This document shows, one piece after another, positions 10,863 through 22,700 of a DNA stretch of 64,000 bases. The DNA comes from Platerodrilus igneus. Its lineage: Eukaryota; Arthropoda; Insecta; Coleoptera; Lycidae. Below the pieces are notes generated by a model, which was given only the letters and a program-made list of their open reading frames with translations, did not search any database and was not told the DNA's origin. Made by a program: the position numbers and the translations under genes. The DNA is taken from NCBI GenBank assembly GCA_036346225.1, contig JARFIW010000115.1, positions 806,001-870,000 on the forward strand, read 5' to 3'. Numbering within the stretch: the stretch's first letter is position 1; every line of letters begins with the position of its first letter.

Positions 10863-11679
10863 TATTACAGTTTAAAAATACGATACGATAATTCTTACAA
10901 TGTAAATGGTGATAGTTTTTAAAAGTCGGTAATACAGTTAAAGCCGATAATACAGTTACCAAAGTTCATAAAATACATCGCGCAAGCGCAATGAATACGA
11001 AAGCAATGCAACGCCCTGGCGGCCGGAAGCGCGAACCTTATCACAGGTTCGCGTGCCCAACTACCCATGACGTCACCAATACAAATTTATATTGCGCCAT
11101 AATCGGAAAATTTACATACATATAAGATAAAAGATAATTTACTTACATGATAGGTCCAGTTTTCCCCCAGGTACGCCTATCATCCTTCCGGATAGATAGA
11201 GATGGTATTACTCCGGGCTCCGGTGCTGTTGGCTGAGCATGGACATCCGACTTATCTCGGGTCGTGGGCTGCTCCAAGGTCGTACCATATTTCTATATGC
11301 AGCGGAACGATAAGGAATAGGTTAATTAGGGAAAGACAAAACAAAGATAAACAAAAGGAAATCTACATAATAAAAATGACGATACGATACCCCGCACGAC
11401 CACACTCCTTGAAGATCAAAGGCAAACAGCCACGTTATAGAGAGAACAGGAAACTCCCCCACTCTTTTGTCTTTTTTCCATCGGCGCGAACTTATTCGTC
11501 CAACCCTCTAGCGTCACGCCATCTGCGCAAACGCACTACTATGACGTACGGAAGTAAACGCCTAGTCCATTTAAAATTCCCGCGCACCGCGTCTTTTGAA
11601 ATTTTGGCGCGAAACTCCCGTACATCAAAACTTAACCTAGAAACAATGTTTAAGTGCCAATTTGGATTGGCACGTAACA
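10863..11679 (-). mobile_element. Solo LTR-like element, TSD ACAG
   Basis: Minus-strand copy of the TGTTACGTGCC...GTAATA family, 817 bp. In plus coordinates it begins TATTAC and ends GGCACGTAACA. ACAG lies directly on each side (10859-10862 and 11680-11683). It is almost identical to the copy at 42753-43545 over the block from ACATGATAGGTCCAG to AGGCAAACAGCCACG, implying recent spread. A 161-codon open frame at 11202-11687 exists only because of this similarity and is antisense to the element. Confidence 0.8.
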
Positions 11680-12270
11680 ACAGTTAGACTTTGAACCGAT
11701 GAAATGTAACATTTATTAAATACTGATAAAAATTATTCAAAACTTGTTACATGCCGAAAAATCGGCCTGTAAATACTTCTAATTTTAGTTCCTAATTTGT
11801 AAGTGATTTCGCACCAATAATTTAAAAAAGACTTGTGCGTGTATTTCCGTCCCTTTTGATAGTCGCGTCGGCGCTCGAGATGGCGCAGACGCAGGGTGGA
11901 AAGAAGGTGGTGAATTTCGGGACTAGTCAGCGAGACATCGAACCTAGTGGTTTATCTTTGTACCGTTTCTTGTCTTCTTTTCAGGCTATGTAGGTTTCCC
12001 TCCAATTTCTACCTAATTATCGTTCCTCATACCAGTTTCCTGTGGTTCCCCTAATAAATAGGAAGAAGAAGACAAATTAAATTTGGATTCAACCGGGCGA
12101 AGACGGATGACCCACAAGGCTCTACTGACGTGAGAGTAGCTGTAGTGCTGTAAGGAGTCCTACAGTTACGTGAGTACCTTTATCGTTTTTTTGCATGTGA
12201 TGTAGTAATTTAAAACATTTAAATGACGTAATACATTATTTGCGCAACATTTTGCAAATAATATCTTCGT

Positions 12271-12922
12271 TATTACACCCCCGTAAACGCGGTACGCGCG
12301 CCACAAATGACAGTTGGTAGCGATATTACATAATGTGAAAATTGACGCGCAAATTGTCGATGACGTCACACAATATGCAAATTTTTGCAACACATTTTCA
12401 AAGTATACAAATTATATAAAAAACCCCCACGGGGTACTCACGTGAACAGGTAGAGCCTTCTTCAGGATTACTCCATGATGGTCTCCCGTGGCCCTGCCAA
12501 TATTTCTCGGGTGTGGCCTGCTCGCGGCTCTTTCTCGGGTGTGGGCTGCTTGCTGCTCTTTCTCGGGTGTGGGAACTCTTAAGCCAGGTTGCATCCAAAT
12601 TTGATTAGTCTTCTTCTTATGTAGCGGGAACGACGGGAACTGGTTATAAGGAACGATAAGGGCAAAAGGGACCTACATAACCAAAAAGATACGATAAGAT
12701 ACCACACAACCACTCTTCTTCGCGTTTCGGAGGCAAGTCCCAACGCGTCTTTCGGAAATCCCCCACTTCTTTCTTCCCCCACACCCGTTGACGCGAATCT
12801 CGCACAACGCACTATCTGAAGTGACGGAAATACGCACACGTCCTTTTATATTTATGGCGCGAAATTCTCACATATTAAATCTTAATTAAAAATTGTCTAG
12901 TGCCGATTTTCGGCACGTAACA
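12271..12922 (-). mobile_element. LTR-like insertion inside the palindromic element
   Basis: Ends GGCACGTAACA at 12922. The left junction is placed near TTATTACACC (12269-12278) by comparison with the uninterrupted relatives at 13041-13090 and 61830-61860. The flanks (TCGT / ATGT) do not form a clean duplication, so the left edge is approximate. A 36-bp unit with CTCGGGTGTGG is repeated about 2.3 times at 12505-12578. Confidence 0.45.
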
Positions 12923-12940
12923 ATGTGTGTTGCCAACTGA

Positions 12941-13040
12941 CGTAGTGGCTCTCATACATTACCGCCGAGAGTATAACAGTGGCGCGACACGTTGGGCGCC
13001 ACTATTATACTTCCGGCGGTATTGTATGAGAGCCACTACG
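12941..13040. repeat. Core palindrome with tRNA-Lys 3'-end match
   Basis: Arms of about 45 bp (12941-12985 and 12996-13040) pair almost perfectly around GACACGTTGG. Each arm carries the LTR-like terminus (AGTATAACAG on the left, CTATTATACT on the right) followed inward by GTGGCGC. The right arm extended inward gives CACGTTGGGCGCCA, the 3' end of tRNA-Lys including CCA. This is the tail-to-tail junction of the two LTR-like arms. Confidence 0.8.
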
Positions 13041-13382
13041 ACCGTTGGTAACAATAATAAATAATTGCGAAATGATGCGCAAATGAGGTATTACGTCATA
13101 TAAATGTTTTAAATTACTACATCACATGCAAAAAAAACGATAAAGGTACTCACGTAACCGTAGGACTCCTTACGGCATTACGGCTATTTTGGCGGTAGCT
13201 GGCGTTGGGGAGTATTGAGGTTGTGGGTCATCCGTTTTGCTCCCGGTTGAATCCAAATTTAATTTGTCTTCTTCTTCCTTGGGTAGAGAGACGACAGGAA
13301 TACAGATAAAGCTACGATAATCAGGTAGAAAATTGAAGGAAACCTACATTCCCTGAAAAAGAAGACAACAAACGGTACAAAG

Positions 13383-14883
13383 TATTTTACGTGCCAATTT
13401 GGCACTAGACATTCCTTAGTTTAATTTTGATGTGCGTTACTTTCGCGCCTTAAATTTGAAAGACTTGACGTGTATTTCCGTTACGTCAGAGTGCGTTTGC
13501 GCCAGATCGCGCTGACGCGAGTAGGAGAGAGAGTGGGGAGTTTTCCGGGAGACGCTGTAACGGCCCTTTTGCCTTTTATCTTCCAGAAGAGTGGTTTGGT
13601 TTAGGTATCGTATCGTATCGTTATCTTTATTTATGTAGATTTCCTTGTCTTATCTGATTGTCGTCCCTATTACCTGTTCCTTATTCGTTCCCTACATAGG
13701 TAGAAGGAAATTTGCAAGCAGCCTGCCCGAACCGCAGTCCACGACCCTACCACGAACGAGTCCAGGGAGCCCCGCTAGCAGTTAGCCGGAGCAGCCACCA
13801 TCTTTAAATAATCCAGAAGGGGGTCCTACCAGCCCCGATGGACGTTGCAGACGCCATTTTAAACGTATTCCGTAGGAAGCTGGACTTATTCATGTGAGTA
13901 TTCAATCTTTACGAACTGTCTTACGGTTTAAACCCAAATTCTTACAGTTTAAAAACGTCGATAATCTACAGTTAAAAAGTCGATAAATACATCGCGCAAG
14001 CGCAATATAAAAAAGCGAGCGACGACACTGGCGGATGGTAGCGCTAACCTTTTTACAGATTTGGCGCGCCCATCTATCAATGACGTCACCAATGCACAAA
14101 TTTAAGACGCAATAATCGGAAATATAAATTTAAAACAAAAGTTCATATCAACGAACAAATTAAACTAGGGACTACTTACATCAGAAATCCGAACGTCCTG
14201 CGGGGTTGAGCTAAAGTTGGCCTCTATTAAAGTCCATCAGGGCTACGGAGGGCCCTTTTTAGGTAGTTAAAGATGGTACGCTCAACGCTCTTCCAAGGCG
14301 TTCGGACCAGCTCCGGCAGTCATGGGCTCGTTCATCCAGGGTCGTGCAGTTACGGTTCGCCAACGGCTGCAAATTATCACCTACCTATGTAGGGAATGGA
14401 CAGGAAACATGGTAAAGGCGACAAACAAAGACAATTAGGCAAGGGAATCTACATAGATAAAGCTAACGATACGTTACCGAAAAACGTCCACTCCACTCGA
14501 AGGTTCTGGCAAAAAAGCCACGTTACATAAAGTCACGGAAACACTTGTCCCCACTTCTTTCCTACTCCACTCGCGTCGCGCGATCTGGCGCAAACGCACT
14601 GTGACGTAGCGGAAATACGCGCCTAGTCTTTTAAATTTATGGCGCGAAACTTCCGCACATCAGAATTAAACTAAAAACAATGTTTAAGTGCCAAATGGCA
14701 CGTAACAACTGTTTGCGAATTTGATACATATTCCGTCAATTGCGCGTTTAAATTTGCATATTGTGCGACGTCATTGACAGATATGTGCGTTAATTTCCAC
14801 TTATTGGATTAGCGTTACCAACTGCCTTTTGCGTCGCATATACCGCGCCGACGGTTAAGTAAGAATCGTTTAAAAATGTAAGA
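13383..14883 (+). mobile_element. LTR-like element inserted in the right arm, TSD AAAG
   Basis: Plus-oriented family member starting with TTTTACGTGCC (first bases altered from TGTTACGTGCC) and ending TGTAAGA. AAAG lies on each side (13379-13382 and 14884-14887). The sequence outside joins CAAAG to ATAAACCAC exactly as in the uninterrupted relative near 41420. It carries another nested copy at 13919-14707, so its own length is about 708 bp. Confidence 0.6.
13919..14707 (-). mobile_element. Solo LTR-like element, third nesting level, TSD ACTG
   Basis: Minus-oriented, 789 bp, starts TCTTACGG and ends GGCACGTAACA in plus coordinates. ACTG flanks it exactly (13915-13918 and 14708-14711). It is nested in 13383-14883, which is nested in 11745-15107, giving an order of insertion. 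Confidence 0.7.
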
Positions 14884-15259
14884 AAAGATAAACCACTATG
14901 CTCGATGTCTGGCTGACTAGTCCCGACGTGTCGGAAATTCACCACCTTCTTTTCACCCTGCGTCTGCGCCATCTCGAGCGCCGACGCGACTATCAAAAGG
15001 GACGGAAATACATGCACAAGTCTTTTTTAAATTATTGGCGCGAAATCACTTACAAATTAGGAACTAAAATTAGAAATATTTACAGGTCGATTTTTTGGCA
15101 TGTAACAAACTGACGTAATAAAATTACCCAGTGTTTTTATTTTTGTAGTGTTGCAAGCTAGAAACAGGGTTTTAAGTATTCTATCGTCCTCGACTATCCA
15201 AACTCTTAGTTGTTCGTATTATTTATCTGCTGCGTAATAACAATTTCTTCTGCTTTCAG

Positions 15260-16662
15260 AGTTTGTTTTCTAAGATGCAAGCAAAATCGGAAGGTAATGG
15301 GGAAATTAACGACGTTAATGGTGAAGTTGCAGAGTCGGCACCTGCGCATGCCCCTTCGCCTACAAAACAAACCGGTAAAAAAGCGACAATCGAGAAGACG
15401 TACCAGAAGAAAACACAACTTGAACATATTTTACTACGTCCTGATACATACATCGGTTCAGTCGTACATACAAAAGAATTCATGTGGATATACGACTCCG
15501 AAAAGGAAATGATGGCGCAGAAAGAAATAGAATTTGTCCCCGGCTTGTATAAAATCTACGATGAAATTCTCGTCAATGCGGCTGATAACAAACAGCGCGA
15601 TAAAACGATGGATTGTATTAAAGTGGAGATAAATCAAGACACCAACACGATTTCTGTCTGGAATAACGGGAAAGGTATTCCAGTCGTTATGCACAAGGAC
15701 GAAAAGATGTATGTACCTACAATGATCTTCGGGCACTTGTTGACGTCGTCGAATTACAACGACGAAGAAGAGAAGGTTACAGGGGGTCGTAACGGTTACG
15801 GCGCCAAACTCTGCAACATCTTCAGTGACAAATTTACTGTCGAAACAGCTTGCAAGGAGTATAAAAAACAGTTCAAACAAGTTTGGGGCTCTAACATGTC
15901 GAAAGCGTCCGAACCCAAAATAAAAGAGTTCAGCGGTGATGATTTTACTAAAATCACATTCTCACCTGATCTTTCTAAATTTAAGATGGATAAACTCGAT
16001 GATGATATGATAGGACTTATGTCACGTCGTGCTTTTGATGTTGCAGCTTCAACACGTGGTGTTAAAGTATTTTTAAATGGTAAACGAATACCAGTGAAGA
16101 ATTTCAAAGACTACATTGACCTGTACATCAAACATAAAGAGGACGATGTCGGCAATCCGCTTAAAGTAGTCTACGAAAATGTCAACGAGCGCTGGGAAAT
16201 AGCGCTTACGATTTCCGATCAGGGTTTTCGACAGGTATCTTTTGTTAACAGCATCGCTACGACTAAGGGCGGACGACATGTCGATTACGTATGCGATATG
16301 ATCGTCAAACAGTTAGGCGAAGTTCTTAAGAAAAAGAACAAAGGCGGCGTTATTATTAAACCTTTTCAGATCAAGTCGCACATGTGGCTTTTTGTAAACT
16401 GTCTAATCGTTAATCCAACGTTCGACTCGCAAACTAAGGAGAATATGACTCTACAGCAGAAGAATTTTGGTTCAAAATGTGTGTTGGCCGAGAAGTTCAT
16501 AACGCAAGTTTCGAAGTGTGGTATTGTCGAGGCCGTTTTGACATGGGCAAAGTTCAAAGCACAAAATGAATTGTCTAAAGTTAGCGGTAAGAAACAGGCA
16601 AAATTGAAAGGTGTTCCTAAGTTGGAAGATGCAAACGAAGCCGGAAAGAGGAACGCCTTGAA
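15260..16662 (+). CDS. Top2: DNA topoisomerase II, ATPase/transducer exon
   Basis: Top2 makes an ATP-gated double-strand break to pass DNA duplexes, relaxing and decatenating chromosomes in the nucleus. An acceptor (CTTTCAG) ends at 15259. The first ATG is at 15275, and a donor GTAAGTAT starts at 16663. Residues 1-462 hold the GHKL ATPase and transducer: a divergent, polar first 40 residues; EILVNAADNKQR with the catalytic Glu97 and Mg-site Asn101; NNGKGIP; IFGHLLTSSNYND; the ATP-lid motif VTGGRNGYGAK (168-178); and the transducer QTK loop near residue 386. The frame is open back to the acceptor, so residues may be added from an upstream exon (see 1789). Long antisense frames here, including 140 codons at 15458-15880, are shadows. 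All catalytic motifs are intact. Confidence 0.97.
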
Positions 16663-16703
16663 GTAAGTATTAAGTTTGTAACGTTAATTTTGATGTTGAT
16701 TTT

Positions 16704-19015
16704 ACCTATGTGAACTTAGCAAGCATATATGCATTCGATTAAACTTAGTTTGTACCTGTTTGTACCGCTTTTTATTTCGTTTGTACCTCAAAGGGGTGAA
16801 TGTTACGGGGGTAAAAACATCATCAGCACCCGACTTGGGGATACATAAATTTTCTAAACGCCATTTGATTAAGCATCGTTTGTACCGGTTTGTACCACCG
16901 CGTTTTATTTGTACCCTTAATGAGGTGTTTGTACCGAATTTTGAAAATAGGGGTGACACCTAACTGCGCAATGTTTAGAGATATCTTAAATGCGCAAGCG
17001 GGTGCTGTTTCGTAATCGTGTGTACCCGTTTGTACCACCGCCAGTTTAGTTTGTACCCTTAAGGGGGTGTTGGTACCGATTTTTCAAAATAGGGGTAACA
17101 CCTAACTCCGCCATTTTTAAAGATATCTTAAATGCACAAGCGGGTGCTAGTTCGTAATCGTTTGTATCCGTTTGTACCACTACCAGTTTCGATTGTACCC
17201 CGTAAGGGGATGTTTGTACCGAATTTCTAAAATAGAGGCAACACCTAACTCCGCCATTTTTAGAGATATCTTAAATCCGTAAGCAGGTGCTGTTTCGAAA
17301 TCGTTTGTACCCGTTTGTACCACCGTCAGTTTTATTTGTACCATTAAGGAGGTGTTTGTACCGAATTTTGAAAATAGGGGTGACACCTAACTCCGCAATG
17401 TTTAGAGATATCTTAAATGCGCAGGCGGGTGCTGTTTCGTAATCGTGTGTACCCGTTTGTACCACCGCCAGTTTAGTTTGTACCCGTAAGGGGGTGTTGG
17501 TACCGATTTTTCAAAATAGGGGTAACACCTAACTCCGCCATTTTTAAAGATATCTTAAATGCACAAGCGGGTGCTAGTTCGTAATCGTTTGTATCCGTTT
17601 GTACCACTCACAGTTTCGTTTGTACTCCGTAAGGGGGTGTTTGTACCGAATTTCTAAAATAGAGGCAACACCTAACTCCGCCATTTTTAGAGATATCTTA
17701 AATCCGTAAGCAGGTGCTCTTTCGAACTCGTTTGTACCCGTATGTAGCACCGCCAGTTTCGTTTGTACCCTTAAGAGGGTGTTTGTGCCGAATTTTCGAA
17801 ATAGGGTTAATACCTAACTATGCCATATTTAGAGATATCTTACATGCCCAAACGGGTGCTGTTTCGTAATCGTTTATACCCGATTGTACCACCGCGTTTC
17901 GTTTGTGCCCTTAAGGGGGTGTTTGTACCGAATTTTCAAAATAGGGGTAACACCTAACACCACCATTTTTAAAGATATCTTAAATGCGCAAGCGGGTGCT
18001 GTTTCGTAATAGTTTGTGCCACTTTAGTTTGTTTGTACCCCCGTTAGTTTGTTTGTACCCTTAAGGGGGTGTTTGTGCCGAATTTTTTAAAATAGGGGTA
18101 ACGTCTAACTTTGCCTTTTTTAGAGATATCTTACATGCCCAAACGGGTGCTGTTTCGTAATCATTTGTACCCGTTTGTACCGCCGCCAGTTTCGTTTGTA
18201 CCCTTAAGGGGGTGTTTGTACCGAATTTTCAAAATAGGGTAACACCTAACACCGCCATTTTTAAAGATATCTTAAATGCGCAAGCGGGTGCTGTTTCGTA
18301 ATCGTTTGTACCACCTTAGTTTGTTTAAACCCCCGTTAGTTTGTTTGTACCCTTAAGGGGGTGTTTGTACCGAATTTTTTAAAATAGTGGTAACGTCTAA
18401 CTCTGCCATTTTTAGAGATATCTTAAATGCGCAAACGGGTGCTGTTTCGTAATCGTTTGTACCCCGTCAATTTGTTTGTACCGTTCAGGGGGTGTTTGTA
18501 CCGAACTTTCAAAATAGGGGTAACGTCTAACTCCGCCATTTTTAAAGATATTTTAAATGCGCAAGCGGGTGCTGTTTCGGAATCTCTAAAAATGACGGAC
18601 TTAGGCGGTACCCTTATTTTGAAAATTCGGTACAAACACCCCCTTAAGGTACACACGAAACTGGCGGTGATACAAACGGGTACAAACGATTACGAAACAG
18701 CACCCGCTCGCGCATTAAAAATATCTCTGAACATTGCGGAGTTAGGCGTTACCCCTATTTTGAAAATTCGGTACAAACACCCCCTTAAGGATACAAACGA
18801 AACTGACGGAGGTACAAACGATGTTTAATCGAATGACATTTAGAAAATTTTTATATCTTCAAGTCGGGTGCTGATGATTTTTTTACCCCCTGTAACTTTC
18901 ACCCCTTTGAGGTACAAACGAAATAAAAAACGGTATAAACGGGTACAAACTGAGCTTAATCGAATGCATATATGAAAAAATTTTTACCATAGTCGGGTGC
19001 TAAGTTCACATAGGT
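16704..19015. mobile_element. Terminal-inverted-repeat transposon with minisatellite body, 9-bp TSD
   Basis: Ends are ACCTATGTGAACTTAGCA and its exact reverse complement, with the 9-mer GTTGATTTT immediately outside both (16695-16703 and 19016-19024). Imperfect TIRs of about 160-190 bp (sharing CATATATGCATTCGATTAA, CCTCAAAGGGGTGAA and CATCAGCACCCGACTT) bracket about 13 copies of a ~145-bp unit. The unit contains TTTGTACCCTTAAGGGGGTG, TTTGTACCGAATTTT, GGGGTAACACCTAACTCCGC and GCGCAAGCGGGTGCTGTTTC. Unit orientation flips at about 18585. The 9-bp TSD suggests a Mutator-like transposase supplied in trans. No protein is coded. It lies in Top2 just 41 bp past the donor at 16663. Confidence 0.85.
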
Positions 19016-19024
19016 GTTGATTTT

Positions 19025-19785
19025 TACTAAAATAATATCAACTATTCTCAAATTAACACGGGATTAAATTTACGGGACGTCAAATTCATCTCAAACTCTA
19101 ACGGTAGCACTTACCCTGTGGTTATCTTAATCTCGGTGTTTGTGATCTCGTGGGGGTGGTATCCAGGTGTAGCTATTTTGTTGGCGGTTGCCTTTATCGA
19201 TCGAGCGCCCGTGCAATATAAGGTAAAAGTAAAAAGGAAATCGACTTCGCCGAACTATCGTAACACTTGAGACTGGTAGTAATGTCCTTTTATTTCAACA
19301 CATCGGTTCTCATGAACCATCATCCGCTCTCCAAGATTGGTTAATTTGTGCACATTGGCGGGTTTTGTTAAGCATGAGAAATGCAATCTTGTGGTTTCCC
19401 ATACCACAAATCTTAAGTCAATGTCCGGACTTAAGTGAGAACCAAATCTTTGTTTGGTTTTCATGTAACAGTTATTTTAAACATAACAATACTGGAGAAT
19501 TTCCTGTACGGGGTTTAAAAATACCCTGAATGTAGAGAGCCTTTTTTTAAAAAAGGCGCAACAGGTCTGCTATTACCAATGTACTGGTTAAAAAGATTGA
19601 TACGTGAAAATAAATTTTACAAACGACGATTCACATTATATATATATTTTTAAACCATTTACTGTGCCTTTGAAAGAGTGATTGACGTCCGACGTACGTT
19701 GCGCATGCACCGACTACATGCGGACCCCAAGTTCACGGTTTAACATTGCGTGTCAAACAAACTCGACTTTTTTCATGTAAATTAG
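19025..19785. other. Unique intron sequence, nothing recognised
   Basis: Part of the 13.1-kb Top2 intron (16663-29766). A 69-codon minus frame at 19255-19464 has no recognisable motif and I do not call it. Confidence 0.5.
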
Positions 19786-22700
19786 TGATTTGAAGAATAT
19801 CATTACTCATACCGCGTTGGGGTTAGAAGCACTAATGAAACACTAAAGATCGTGCTGCGTTTAGCCGTTAGTGCTTCTGTTGCAAAATGGTTTTATGCAA
19901 CATACAGATCTGAACTTCGGTGTCGAATATTTCTGAAACCGGGGTTTGAAGCACTGCAGGTATTGCTACATATGATTGTTAGTGCTTCCATAACAAAAAA
20001 GTTGTACGCGACTTCCTGAAACTGCAAGTATGGCTGGGATATGGTTTGAGACACCATAAAGCACTAACGAAGCACTAAAGATTGTGCTATATACGATTGT
20101 TAATGCTCCCATTGCAAGCAACTTAGAAATCTGAACTTTAGGGTTGAATATTTCTGAAACCACAAGTACAACTGCGATCTGGTTTGAAACACCATAAAGC
20201 ACTAATGGAGCATTAAAGATTGTGTTACAAACGGTCGTTGGTGCTCCCATTGCAAAATAGTTGTAAGCAACTTAGAAATCTGAACCGTGGAGTAGAATAT
20301 TTCTGAAATCGAAAGTACAGACGTGATGGAATTTGAAGCACTAACGAAGTACTACAGACATTGCTACACATGATCGTTGGTGCTTCCATAAAAAGTTTCA
20401 AACAACTCCCAAGTTTGAAATATGGAGTCGAAATTTGTAAAACCGGGAGATCGAATGCATTGAGGTTTGAAGCACTAATGAAGCACTATAGTTATTGCTA
20501 CATATGATTGTTAAGTGCTGTCACAACAAAAAAGTTGTACTCAACTTCTGTGTCTAAGCGTTGGTTTTAAATATTTCTGAAACCACAAGTACACCTGGGA
20601 CTTGGTTTGAGACATAATAAAGCACTAACAGAGCACTAAAGATTGTGCTACATGTGATTGGGTTGAAGCACTAATGAAACACTAGACATTGCTACATATG
20701 ATCATTGGTGCTTCCATAAAAAGTTTCAAACAACTTCCAAGTTTGAAATATGGAGTCGAATATTTGCAAAACTGGGAGATCGGATGCATTGAGGTTTGAA
20801 CCACTAATGGAGCACTAGAGATATTGCTACATATGACCGTTAAGTGCTGTCACAACAAAAAAAGTTGTACCCAATTTCCGTACCTGAGCGTTGGTTTTAA
20901 ATATTTCCGAAATCACAAGTACACCTGCGACTTGGTTTGAGACATCATAAAGCACTAAAGATTGTGCTACATGTGATGGGGTTGAAGCACTACAGACATT
21001 GCTACATATGGATCGTAGGTGCTTCCATAAAAAGTTTCAAACAACTTTCAGATTTGAAATATGGTGTCGAATATTCACAAAACCGAGAGATCAAATGCAT
21101 TGAGGTTTGAAGCACTAATGGAGCACTAGAGATATTGCTACATATGACCGTTAAGTGCTGTCACAACAAAAAAAGTTGTACCCAACTTCTGTGTCTAGCG
21201 TTGGTTTTAAATATTTCTGAAATCCACAAGTACACCTGCGACTTGGTTTGAGACATCATAAAGCACTAAAGATTGTGCTACATGTGATGGGGTTGAAGCA
21301 CTACAGACATTGCTACATATGGATCGTAGGTGCTTCCATAAAAAGTTTCAAACAACTTTCAGATTTGAAATATGGTGTCGAATATTCACAAAACCGAGAG
21401 ATCAAATGCATTGAGGTTTGAAGCACTAATGAAGCACTATAGATATTGCTACATATGATTGTTAAGTGCTGTCACAACAAAAAAGTTGTACTCAACTTCT
21501 GTGTCTAAGCGTTGGTTTTAAATATTTCTGAAACCACAAGTACACCTGGGACTTGGTTTGAGACATCATAAAGCACTAACAGAGCACTAAAGATTGTGCT
21601 ACATGTGATTGGGTTGAAGCACTAATGAAACACTAGACATTGCTACATATGATCATTGGTGCTTCCATAAAAAGTTTCAAACAACTTCCAGGTTTGAAAT
21701 ATGGAGTCGAATATTTGCAAAACTGGGAGATCGGATGCATTGAGGTTTGAACCACTAATGGAGCACTAGAGATATTGCTACATATGACCGTTAAGTGCTG
21801 TCACAACAAAAAAAGTTGTACCCAATTTCCGTACCTGAGCGTTGGTTTTAAATATTTCCGAAATCACAAGTACACCTGCGACTTGGTTTGAGACATCATA
21901 AAGCACTAAAGATTGTGCTACATGTGATGGGGTTGAAGCACTACAGACATTGCTACATATGGATCGTAGGTGCTTCCATAAAAAGTTTCAAACAACTTTC
22001 AGATTTGAAATATGGTGTCGAATATTCACAAAACCGAGAGATCAAATGCATTGAGGTTTGAAGCACTAATGAAGCACTATAGATATTGCTACATATGATC
22101 GTTGGTCCTTCCATAAAAAGTTTCAAACAACTTCCAGGCTTGAAATATGGAGTCGAATATTTGCAAAACTGGGAGATCGGATGCATTGAGGTTTGCAGCA
22201 CTAATGACGCACTAGAGATATTGCTACATATGATTGTTAAGTGCTGTCACAACAAAAAAGTTGTACCCAATTTCCGTACCTGAGCGTTGGTTTTAAATAT
22301 TTCCGAAACCACAAGTACACCTGCGACTTGGTTTGAGACATCATAAAGCACTAACAGAACACTAAAGATTGTGCTAAATGTGATGGGGTTGAAGCACTAA
22401 TGAAACACTAGACATTGCTACATATGATCATTGGTGCTTCCATAAAAAGTTTCAAACAACTTCCAGGTTTGAAATATGGAGTTGAATATTTGCAAAACTG
22501 GGAGATAGGATGCATTGAGGTTTGAAACACTAATGAAGCACTAGAGATATTGCTACATATGATCGTTAAATGCTGTCACATCAAAAAGTTGTACCCAACT
22601 TCCATATCTGAACGTTGGTTTTAAATATTTCCGAAACCACAAGTACACTTGTGACATGGTTTGACACATAAAGCACTAACAGAGCACTGAAGATTGTGCT

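Larger units (their letters stand above)
11745..15107. mobile_element. Palindromic LTR-like element, TSD AACT (nested)
   Basis: Begins TGTTACATGCCG and ends with its reverse complement, GGCATGTAACA. AACT is on both sides (11741-11744, 15108-15111), so the whole inverted structure appears to have integrated as one unit. The left LTR-like arm is 11745-12978, interrupted by an insertion at about 12271-12922. The right arm is about 13003-15107, interrupted by 13383-14883. The arms meet tail to tail at 12979-13002, where the minus strand reads TGGCGCCCAACGTG, a 14-base primer-binding-site match to the 3' end of tRNA-Lys(CUU). No gag or pol remains. It ends about 150 bp before the first certain Top2 coding exon. 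Confidence 0.7.

Noticed and set aside
9094..11679. One 2.6-kb foldback element spanning both LTR-like copies
   Set aside because: The outer flanks do not match, whereas each half has its own exact 4-bp TSD (TCCG and ACAG), so they are two separate insertions in opposite orientation.
11202..11687. 161-codon plus-strand frame, partly repeated at 43074-43310
   Set aside because: It lies in two copies of the same non-coding LTR-like element, antisense to it, and runs past the element end; conservation is due to recent duplication.
15458..15880. 140-codon antisense frame in the ATPase exon
   Set aside because: Shadow of the highly conserved Top2 reading frame on the other strand.
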